DNA of 64,000 bases, taken from Candidatus Ozemobacteraceae bacterium (GTDB lineage: Bacteria; Muiribacteriota; Ozemobacteria; Ozemobacterales; Ozemobacteraceae). The stretch lies in assembly GCA_035373905.1 (NCBI GenBank), contig DAOSOK010000005.1, forward strand, positions 62,001 to 126,000, in the 5' to 3' direction. This document shows positions 17,924-26,200 of this stretch, one piece after another. A program made the position numbers and the translations under genes. The notes below the pieces were generated by a model, which saw only the letters and a list, made by a program, of their open reading frames with translations, was not told where the DNA came from and made no database searches. Each line of letters opens with the position of its first letter. Position 1 is the stretch's first letter.

Positions 17924-19597
17924 GTGACTGAACGGATTCCATCCGGCGAGGTTGCGCCTCTCTCCGCAAAAACCGGCAACGCTGTCGGCGGCGGCATCAT
18001 GCGCTCGGCGGCGGTCATGGGCGTGGCGACGTTCTTCAGTCGTATCGCCGGCCTGGTGCGGGAGCAGAGTTTCGCGTATTTCTTCGGTGCCGGCGCCTGG
18101 ACCGACGCGTTCAACGTCGCGTTCCGGATCCCCAACCTGCTTCGTGACCTGTTCGCCGAAGGCGCGATGAGCGCGGCGTTCGTGCCGACGTTCAACGCTG
18201 TCCTCGAGAAGGAGGGGCGGGAACGGGCGTTCCGGCTGACGAGCATCACCCTGACGATGCTCGTTCTCGTCGTGGGAGCGATCACGGCCCTGGGAATCGC
18301 CGTCTCGCCCATGCTGGTGAAGATCATGGCGCCCGAGTTCGCGTCGGATTCGGCGAAGTTCGCGGTGACGGTGAACATGACGCGGATCATGTTTCCCTTC
18401 CTGCTGGTCATCTCGCTGGCCGCTTTGGTGATGGGCGTTCTCAACTCGCTCGGGGAGTTTTTCGTTCCGGCCGTCGCTCCGGTGTTCCTGAATCTCGCGA
18501 TGATCGTGGCCGGGTTCACTCTCTGCCCGTTTTTTGAAACCCTCGGCCGACGTCCCATCGAGGGCATGGCCGTCGGTGCGATGATCGGCGGTTTCCTGCA
18601 GCTGGCTGCGCAGTGGCCGGCGTTGCGTCGGACCGGGTTTCGCTTCGAGTGGGTGTATCAGCCGGGAGATACCGGGATGAAACGGATCGTCGCGCTGATG
18701 CTGCCCGGCACCATCGGCCTCGCGGCGACGCAGGTGAACGTGGCGATCAGCACGATACTCGCGACATCGCAAGGCGACGGGGCCGTATCCTGGCTCAACT
18801 ATGCGTTCCGGCTGATGCAACTTCCGCTTGGCATATTCGGGGTTGCGATCGCGCAGGCGACCCTGCCGATCATCTCCCGTCAGGCGGCCGCAAACGACCG
18901 CGAGGCGATGGCCGGCACGCTCGCGGGTTCGATCAAACTGACGAGTTTCATCAATATCGTGGCGGCCATGGGACTGGCGGCGCTTTCCGTGCCCGTCATC
19001 CGACTTCTGTTCGAGCACGGGCGTTTTACCTGCGCCGATACGGCAGCAACGGCGACCGCCCTCCAGGCGTATGCGGCCGGCCTGGTGTTTTTCTCTCTCA
19101 TCAAGGTTCTCGGCCCCGCCTTTTACGCGCTCGGAGACACCTCCGTGCCCGTGAAGGCGAGCTTCGCCTCCGTCGCCGCCTGCATCGGCGCCAACCTGGC
19201 TCTGATCGGGCCGTGCGGCTACTGGGGCCTCGCGCTGGGCACCTCCGTCGGTTCGGGTGTCAACGCGCTGATCCTCTATACCGTGCTGAGCGGTCGGATG
19301 GGCGGTTTCGGGCGATACGGCGTGGCCGGATCGCTCGCGCGCACGCTTCTGGCCGGCGCGGCGATGGCCGGGGCGATGTGGTGGGTGGAAACCCCGGTGT
19401 TCGAGGCGCTTCGGGCGGGAGTCGGCGGGTTGCCGCGAATCCCGGCCGTTCCGGCGGGCCTTCTGTCGCTCGCGGCGGCGGGATTTGCGGGCGGCATCGT
19501 CCTCGTTGCAACGGCCAAACTCCTCCGCCACCACGAGGCGGACGAAGGATTCGCCATGATCCTGCGACGTCTCAGGCGCCGACAGTCAATGTCCTGA
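17924..19597 (+). CDS. murJ: Lipid II flippase MurJ
   Basis: 557-residue MurJ/MviN-family integral membrane protein that flips lipid-linked peptidoglycan precursor across the inner membrane. The N-terminal signature is clear: FSRIAGLVREQSFAYFFGAG then DAFNVAFRIPNLLRDLFAEG, with the conserved Arg and Asp residues. Hydrophobic segments continue along the whole length, as expected for 14 helices. The GTG at 17924 has no good ribosome site, and an ATG at 17999 would also keep the signature motif. Co-transcription with the channel gene is likely from the short gap. Confidence 0.95.
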   Translation: MTERIPSGEVAPLSAKTGNAVGGGIMRSAAVMGVATFFSRIAGLVREQSFAYFFGAGAWTDAFNVAFRIPNLLRDLFAEGAMSAAFVPTFNAVLEKEGRERAFRLTSITLTMLVLVVGAITALGIAVSPMLVKIMAPEFASDSAKFAVTVNMTRIMFPFLLVISLAALVMGVLNSLGEFFVPAVAPVFLNLAMIVAGFTLCPFFETLGRRPIEGMAVGAMIGGFLQLAAQWPALRRTGFRFEWVYQPGDTGMKRIVALMLPGTIGLAATQVNVAISTILATSQGDGAVSWLNYAFRLMQLPLGIFGVAIAQATLPIISRQAAANDREAMAGTLAGSIKLTSFINIVAAMGLAALSVPVIRLLFEHGRFTCADTAATATALQAYAAGLVFFSLIKVLGPAFYALGDTSVPVKASFASVAACIGANLALIGPCGYWGLALGTSVGSGVNALILYTVLSGRMGGFGRYGVAGSLARTLLAGAAMAGAMWWVETPVFEALRAGVGGLPRIPAVPAGLLSLAAAGFAGGIVLVATAKLLRHHEADEGFAMILRRLRRRQSMS

Positions 19598-19619
19598 AGC
19601 CCTGTTCCGGACAACGGAA

Positions 19620-19689
19620 ATCCGCAGATGACGCTGACGGCACACATAGTATTATGTAAGAAATAAAATAATCTGCGCCATCTGCGGAT
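19620..19689. repeat. Imperfect inverted repeat
   Basis: Arms ATCCGCAGATGACGC (19620-19634) and GCGCCATCTGCGGAT (19675-19689) pair at 14 of 15 positions, separated by 40 AT-rich bases. It lies after murJ in the 221-base gap to the next gene. It has no T-tract, so it is not a standard terminator; it resembles dispersed palindromes seen in other genomes. Confidence 0.5.
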
Positions 19690-19818
19690 CGTTCTTGCCC
19701 GGGCTTTTATGTCTCTTGGATGCGTGGTTGTCAGAAAACGATGCGGTTCCCCCGTCTGCCGGCTTGATTTCGCGGGCGGGGCGGGGTAGGATGTGACATC
19801 GCAAAAGGAAAGGCATTC

Positions 19819-20574
19819 ATGGAACCCCAGATCGACGCCCTGAAAAACATGTTCGGCGACCTGTTCGCGAAGCTGATGGCCTTCACCCTCGAAGACGAAT
19901 TCCAGGAGGCGCTCGGCGAAGCGCTCGAAGTGTTCTACAACATGGCCGAGGGCGAGGAATACGAGTTCAACCCGACCGAAGAGTTCCTCTTCATGTCGTG
20001 GTTCCTGCTCGACGACGCCGACGCGGCCGGAAACGTGCTCATCGACGAGTTCCTCAGCCGGTATTCCGACGATCTGAGCCTCCAGGAAACCCAGATCTGC
20101 AAAGCCCTGAAAGAGACGCACCTCACGCTCCTCCAGGTGAAGGACATCACGCCGGGCCGCTCGATCAGCCTGCGCGACGTCTTCCTGGGCGAGGATTTCG
20201 AAGTGTTCGAGTCCGCCGGGTCGGCGGAGGGCATCACCAAGGACAGCATCCTCTACACCCGCGTTCTCCGCCTCGGCGAGATGCGGTTTCTCGTCGGCGC
20301 CGGCGTGTTCCTCGACCCCGTCGTGATGGAGCCGCTCACCCAGTTCGTCACCGACCAGTATCGCGAAGAGTGTGAAGATGGCCAGAAAGTCAGCTTCAAG
20401 CAGTTCCTGAAGGAAAACGGCGAGCTGATCAACTGGTGGATCCGCGCCCTCGAGCAGGGCGAACTCGTCGAAAATCCCGAGGGCGGCGAGCCCGAAGGTG
20501 AAGACGACGACGGTGACGGCGGCAAGACGCCGACCGACGACAAAACACCCCCCGACAAACCTTCCGAGGCCTGA
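19819..20574 (+). CDS. Conserved-looking acidic hypothetical protein
   Basis: 251 residues, no signal or membrane segment. It is rich in Glu/Asp/Phe/Leu (for example EYEFNPTEEFLFMSWFLLDD), appears all-helical, and ends in an acidic, disordered tail (GEPEGEDDDGDGG). An AAAGGAAAGG site precedes the ATG. I do not recognise the family. Features resemble cytoplasmic proteins found next to plasmid or SEC-C-type genes, but no metal-binding motif is present. Transcribed alone, ended by a hairpin at 20605. Confidence 0.65.
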   Translation: MEPQIDALKNMFGDLFAKLMAFTLEDEFQEALGEALEVFYNMAEGEEYEFNPTEEFLFMSWFLLDDADAAGNVLIDEFLSRYSDDLSLQETQICKALKETHLTLLQVKDITPGRSISLRDVFLGEDFEVFESAGSAEGITKDSILYTRVLRLGEMRFLVGAGVFLDPVVMEPLTQFVTDQYREECEDGQKVSFKQFLKENGELINWWIRALEQGELVENPEGGEPEGEDDDGDGGKTPTDDKTPPDKPSEA

Positions 20575-20604
20575 TACCGGAACCTCGTTTCCATCCCTGT
20601 AAAT

Positions 20605-20639
20605 GACAACCGGCGCAGATTCAATCTGCGCCGGTTGTC
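20605..20639. terminator. Perfect 17-bp hairpin between convergent genes
   Basis: GACAACCGGCGCAGATT and its exact complement are separated by one base. It lies between the genes ending at 20574 (+) and 20662 (-). There is no run of T on either side, so it may act as an mRNA-end hairpin more than as an intrinsic terminator. Confidence 0.5.
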
Positions 20640-20661
20640 GTCATGGAGAACGGGGGAGGAC

Positions 20662-22542
20662 TCATTCGCCGTAGCGGCCCATCTGGGCGCCGTTTTCGCC
20701 GGAAGTGAGACAGGGGGAATCCGATGCGTAGCCTCCGGCGGTGGTCTGCAGGTGGTAGTCGAAGGGCATGCCGCCGACGAACAGCGGATCGAGCTCGATG
20801 TTGCCGGTTCCGGTCGCGACGGTCAGGCCGTTCGTCGGAAATGCATAGTTATGAATATCGTTGAACGAAATCGACGGGGTGGCGGTCGTCTGGGTCTGGT
20901 TGATGCCGTAGAGCGCGCGGCCGTTTCCGGTGTAGGCGAAGATGTTGTTCTTGATCGTCGGCTCGCCGAAGGGAATCTCGAGGCCGACCAGGCAGTCGAC
21001 CGTGTTGAACTCGAACACGTCCGCGCCGAGCGTGCTGGCGGCGACTTGGTCGTCGATGAAGAGATTGTTGCGGATGTTCGAGTTGGCCGAGACGAGGCCG
21101 ATGTTGCAGTCGCGAATGATATTGTATTTGATATTCAATGCCGTCGAGAGGCCCAGGTCGAGGCCGACGACGCAGAGACCGAACTCGGCGTTCTCGATCG
21201 CGGGGGTCGAGCCCTCGCTCCGGATGCCGGTGTCGGCGAACATCACGGTCGCGAACTTCATCTGGTTGTTCGGGTCGTTCGTCGAGAGGAACATCAAGCC
21301 GCCCCAGTTCCCCTTCGAGGGGAACGTCTCGGCCGACGTGAAGACGATCTTCGCGTCGGGGGTGCCCACGGCATACAACGCACCCTGGACGATCAGCTCG
21401 GTCATGGTCGCACCGTTCGAGTCGGGCAGCGAGTCGCGCTGGGTGAACTTCACCTCGACGCCGGGCTCGACCGTCAGCTGGGCCCCGCCGCGGACGCGGA
21501 TATCGCCGGTGATGACGTAGGGGCTTTCGGCGCGCAGCCAGGTGCGGTTTTCCGAGAGCGTGCCGGTGGTAACCATCGAAAGGGTTTGGGTGGGCGCGCT
21601 CTCGTTACGTGCCGTATCGACGGCCTTCAGGTAGTAATAGTATTTGACGCCGATCTTGAGACCGTCGTCGCGATAACTGGCCGTTGTAATCGGGTTGGCG
21701 TTGACCCTGGCGAACGGGCCGGCGCTGCTCTCCGCGCGATACAGGTTGTATCCCGCGAGATCGGTTTCGGTGTTTGCCGTCCACGAGAGGGCGAGGCGCT
21801 CCATCTCGACCGACGGGGAGACCGTGAAGCCGACCGGCGTGGCCGGGGCGTCGCCCGACGGGGTCATGAACTGGTATTCCGAAGAAATGCCTTCGTTGAG
21901 CGCGAAGTCGCGCGACCTGACGCGGAAGTGATACGTCACGCCGGGAAGCAGCCCCGAGAGCTGGATCGAGTGATCGAGAACCATGGCCGAGTCCGAGGCC
22001 TGGAAGGTATACGTGCCGACCCCGATCGGGCCGGTGGCGTAATCGACGAGTGAGTCGGACGACTCGTTCGTGACCCAGGTGATGACGGCGACGTTCTCGG
22101 TCAGGCTTCCGACCGCGACGTCGGTGATGACCGGCGGGATGCCATCGATCACGGCGAACGTCAGGTCAGCGTTTTCGAGCGTCTCGCCCCGGATGATGTT
22201 CACGTTGATCACGACGGAGCGCCCCTGGTAGGTCGCCACGATGCGCTTTTCGCCAGGCTCCACGCCGGTGATCGTGTATCTGCCGAGTTCGTCGGTCGAG
22301 ACCTTGTGGTTGCCGCCGTAGATTTCGACCGTGGCTCCCTTGAGAACGTGGCCGTTCGAATCGAACACCTTGCCGGTGACGTTGCCCATCATCGGGCTCG
22401 ACGACTGGAGGCAGCCGGTGATCGAACCGACCGCCAGAAGCATCAGGACGAGGATGAAGATCCGCTTCCCGTTCGCGACGGAACCGGGCCCGCGGCCGGT
22501 GTCGGCCGGGCGGGACACGGTTGTGGATCGGACGTGGCTCAT
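20662..22542 (-). CDS. Lipoprotein with FN3-like domains and a right-handed beta-helix
   Basis: 626 residues. A lipoprotein signal (VGSITGC, Cys44) directs it to the envelope. Next is a carboxypeptidase regulatory-like domain (about 54-125, GNVTGKVFDSNGHVLKGATV), two fibronectin type III-like domains (about 135-330), and a C-terminal parallel beta-helix (about 340-600: repeats like NIKYNIIRDCNIGLVSANSN). Such lipoproteins often bind or process surface polysaccharide, though no catalytic site is visible. AAGGAAG precedes the start. Last gene of a three-gene minus-strand operon with the giant surface protein. Confidence 0.85.
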   Translation of the reverse strand: MSHVRSTTVSRPADTGRGPGSVANGKRIFILVLMLLAVGSITGCLQSSSPMMGNVTGKVFDSNGHVLKGATVEIYGGNHKVSTDELGRYTITGVEPGEKRIVATYQGRSVVINVNIIRGETLENADLTFAVIDGIPPVITDVAVGSLTENVAVITWVTNESSDSLVDYATGPIGVGTYTFQASDSAMVLDHSIQLSGLLPGVTYHFRVRSRDFALNEGISSEYQFMTPSGDAPATPVGFTVSPSVEMERLALSWTANTETDLAGYNLYRAESSAGPFARVNANPITTASYRDDGLKIGVKYYYYLKAVDTARNESAPTQTLSMVTTGTLSENRTWLRAESPYVITGDIRVRGGAQLTVEPGVEVKFTQRDSLPDSNGATMTELIVQGALYAVGTPDAKIVFTSAETFPSKGNWGGLMFLSTNDPNNQMKFATVMFADTGIRSEGSTPAIENAEFGLCVVGLDLGLSTALNIKYNIIRDCNIGLVSANSNIRNNLFIDDQVAASTLGADVFEFNTVDCLVGLEIPFGEPTIKNNIFAYTGNGRALYGINQTQTTATPSISFNDIHNYAFPTNGLTVATGTGNIELDPLFVGGMPFDYHLQTTAGGYASDSPCLTSGENGAQMGRYGE

Positions 22543-22574
22543 CGATGCTTCCTTTTTCCGGGGCGTTCTTTCTC

Positions 22575-23216
22575 TTATCGGAGCAGGAAGTCGACCATTT
22601 TACCCAGTTGATCGATCGTCGTGTTTTCGTATGCGGGATTGAGTTCCTTGGCGTATTCCATCTGGGTGATGGCGTTGTCGGTCTGGCCGAGGGCGGCGAA
22701 CGCGTAGGCGAGAAGCGCATGCACCTCGGCATCGCTCACGCCTGTGGCGCGGCGCGGCACGTAATGGAAGTGCGGGTTTTCCCCGCCGAGTTGCTTGTAC
22801 AGAAGGTTGACGGCCATTTCCAGGTCGGCTTTCGAACCTTTCTGAATGTATGCGGCGCCCAGGCCGACCTTGGCATCGGCCGAGCGTGCGATCGCTTTCT
22901 CGAACCAGGGCATGCCGTCGGAAAGGCTGCCGAGATTCGCGCGAGCCCAGCCCAGGCCGTTGTTGGCCTCGGCCCGCTCGTCGTCGGTCGGGTTGTCGGC
23001 CAGCACCTGGTTGAACGCCGAAATGGCGCTCTCATACTGGCCGCTCGAGATCAGCGTCCAGCCCTTGTCGTTGAACGTGTCGGACCGGACGATCGGAGTG
23101 CCGGCCGTGTCGGAATACGTATTGCTGCCCTCGCCGCCCACGCCGCCGCTGCAGCCGGTCAGGCCCAGCAGGGTCGGAACAGACAACGCGAGTGCGAGAA
23201 GAATGCGCTTGTCCAT
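22575..23216 (-). CDS. TPR lipoprotein
   Basis: 213 residues. The lipobox LGLTGC (Cys22) is followed by a short Gly-rich linker and TPR repeats (about 48-200, such as YESAISAFNQVLADNPTDDE). An AAGGAGAG site precedes the ATG. It lies between the giant Ig-like protein (18-base gap) and the beta-helix lipoprotein (32-base gap), so an outer-membrane assembly or anchoring partner for them is plausible. Confidence 0.85.
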   Translation of the reverse strand: MDKRILLALALSVPTLLGLTGCSGGVGGEGSNTYSDTAGTPIVRSDTFNDKGWTLISSGQYESAISAFNQVLADNPTDDERAEANNGLGWARANLGSLSDGMPWFEKAIARSADAKVGLGAAYIQKGSKADLEMAVNLLYKQLGGENPHFHYVPRRATGVSDAEVHALLAYAFAALGQTDNAITQMEYAKELNPAYENTTIDQLGKMVDFLLR

Positions 23217-23234
23217 GGTTGCTCTCCTTCGCCG

Positions 23235-26200
23235 TCAGCGGAGCACCGCGAGTTTGCCGCGGGACTTGATGGTCTTGCCGTTTCGTGTGGCTTCGAGTTT
23301 GTAGAAGTAGACGCCGTTTCCGACGCGGTTGCCCTGGCGGTTGGTCAGATCCCACCGGATCTTGCCGGAGGCCTGGTTGCCGTTCGCGTCGGTGAGATCG
23401 AACGTGTCGACCTTGTCGCCGGAAGCGTCGTAGATCGAGAGAGACAGCTCGTCGGGCCGCTGCTCGAGGTTATACGTGAACCAGACCGAGTTGCCGCGGG
23501 CCGGGTTCGGATACGAGATCAGTTCGCTGATCCCGAACGGGCCGGGTGCGGTCACTGTGATGGCTTGCCGGATCTCGTTGCCGGCGCGGTCGGACGCAAG
23601 CACTTCGATCTGGTGCTCGCCCTTCGGGAGCGCGCGCTTGAGCTGATGGGCGAACGAACCGTCGGCGCCGAGCTCCGCGCCGGTCTGCTCGATCCCGTCA
23701 ATCAGCAGCTTGAAGCTGGCCGGATCGATACCTGCGCCGTCGTCCCGAAGAGTGCCCTCGAGGAGAGGCTGCGGATCTTCGAGTTTCTCGCGGTCGGACG
23801 GGCTGATGTTGCTGAGCGAGGGGGCCTTGAGATCAGCCATCAGGGCGAGTTTTCCGAGCCCGCCGAGCTGGGCGGTGACGCGATCGTTCTTGAGGACGCC
23901 GCCCACGAAGATCCACTTGCCGTTCACCTGGCGATACAGATGGACCTTTTCGGCCGGCACCTTCAGGTTCAGGTTCTTCACCGACGCGGTATACCAGATC
24001 CTGCGCGACAGGCGCAGCGACGAAGGCCCGACTTCCTCGAGCGGCATCACCTCGACCAGGTCGGAGGAGTTGCCGGTGGAAACGGTGTTCTTCAGCAGCG
24101 AGGGCAGGATCTTCGCGAGCGGGGACTTCGCGCCGCCGTTGTCGAGGTCGGACCTGGACAGCATGTAGAGACCCGCCGCCTTGGAAACGGTGCCCGTGGC
24201 GATGTCGAGCGTCGCGAGGCCGTCCGGCGTCTTCAGGCTGAGGCGGGATTCCGCGGTCAGGGCGGCCACGGTGAACTGGACCGAGCCCTTGCCGACCATG
24301 CCGAAGAGGTCGGTCCCGGTGATGTCGATGTAGGCCTTGCCGGGTTGGTCCGGATCGATGCGGTAGGAGCCCGCGTAGTATTTTTCCTTGAGGAAGTTCA
24401 TCGTGACCGGGACCGCCGCACCGCCCTGCGAGACGGAGCAGGTGGGGGCGCTCTGGAGCGCTTCCGAGGCCCGGGTGACGATCATGATCTCGTATTCATG
24501 GGCGGGATTCGAGAAAATCTTGATCTCGAACGCGGGACTCGTGTTGATGACGACCATGTTCGTCGAATCGGCGGCCATCTCGTTCCCGGCGAGGTCCTTG
24601 GCGCCGGAGATCGCGATGACGGCGTTTCCGTCGTACGTTGCGCTGCTGTCCTTCGGGATGACGGTCGTGCCGGTCCAGGTGTTCTCGACGAAACTGACCT
24701 GTTCGACGAGCATCTGCTGTCCGCCGGCCGAGGTGAGGAAGACGGAGGGCGTGATCGTCGTGTCCATCTTCTCGTTGAACCGGAGCGTGAAGGTCACCAT
24801 GCCGGTCGTGATCTTGTTGCCCGACGAGGGGGTCGGCTGGACTTCGAGGACCTTGGGCTTGACCGTGTCGACGGAGAAACGCCAGGTCGTGGAATAGTTG
24901 CTGATATTCCATCCGTCGGCGCAGGTCTCGATCGCGGCGACGCGCCAGAAGTAGGTGCCTTCCTTCGGAGCGGTGAAGGTGGCCTCCTGCATCTGGGTCA
25001 CCTGGCCGAGCAGGCCCGTATAGGATCCGGCCGTATTGATATGGTTCAGAATATTATTGAAGGCGGAATCGTCGGCGACCTGGATGAGATACCGGTCGGC
25101 GTCGGTCACCTTGCTCCACTTGAACCGGAAGCTGCGCTCGCGGGACGCGCTGTCGTTCAGCGGCAGCACGAGGATGGGAGCGGCCGGCGGCGTGCGGTCG
25201 ACGACGATCTCGACGGTCGTGGGAGCCGGCGAGTCGCTGGACGCGCTCACGTCGGACATGTTGCCTGCCCGGTCGTAGCAGCGGCCGTTGATCGTATGCT
25301 TCCCGTCGGCCCATGTGGAGATGTCGAGAACGATCGTTCCGGTGGACTGGTTGGCCGGAAGCGCGGGCATCTGGCTCAGGGCGACCCAGCTCCCGGCGGC
25401 ATTCGTGATTTCCGACTGCGTGATCTGGAGGTCCGCTCCGGTTCCGCGGTCGGCCACGCCGGCTTCGACCGTCAGCGAGGTCTTGCAGTATTTCTGGCTC
25501 GGGGACGGCTTCGTGAACTTGAAGGTGGGCCGCAGGAAGTCAAACTGGTAGGTGTAATCGATGGTGCGGGTGTTGGGCGAGGAGTTCGTGACGTTGTCGA
25601 GCAGGATGGCGCGCATCGAGAGCGTCGCCACACCCTCGGGGACCGTCGAGGCAGTCGGAGCGGGGTGGCGTTTGACCGTGAGCGAGTTGGGGCCGCTCGC
25701 CGTGCCTTGGTTCACGACGGTGCCGAGGGTCGCGGTGAACGACGACATGGCTGTGTTGCAGCCGCTGCCGGGGCCGTTCTGCCAGGTCGAATCCTGCGCC
25801 GTCTGCGCGCCGGCATACTTCACGAGATCGGCCGGGGCGTCGGACATGGTGAGGATGATCGCATCGCTGGCAAGTCCGATCCAGGTTCCCGAAGCGGGCG
25901 ACAAGTTCGAGATCACCGGAGGCTGGGAATCGAAATAGAAGTAGGATTTCTGGGCCGTTCCGGTGTTTCCGCTGATATCGCGGGGGGTGACGGTGACGTC
26001 ATACCGGCCGTCTCCGGACTGATCCCGCGGCGCCGAAGCGGTCGCGCCGTAGAGATCCCAGACCACGGCGGTCGTCGATGCGCCGATGAGCTGATTGCCT
26101 ACCGTTATGCCGTTATAGGCGACATTGATGAGAGAGCGCGCGTAGTCGGCCTCGTCATCTTGGATGGTGGCCCATACCTGGTCGACGTGAAGCGAAGGAT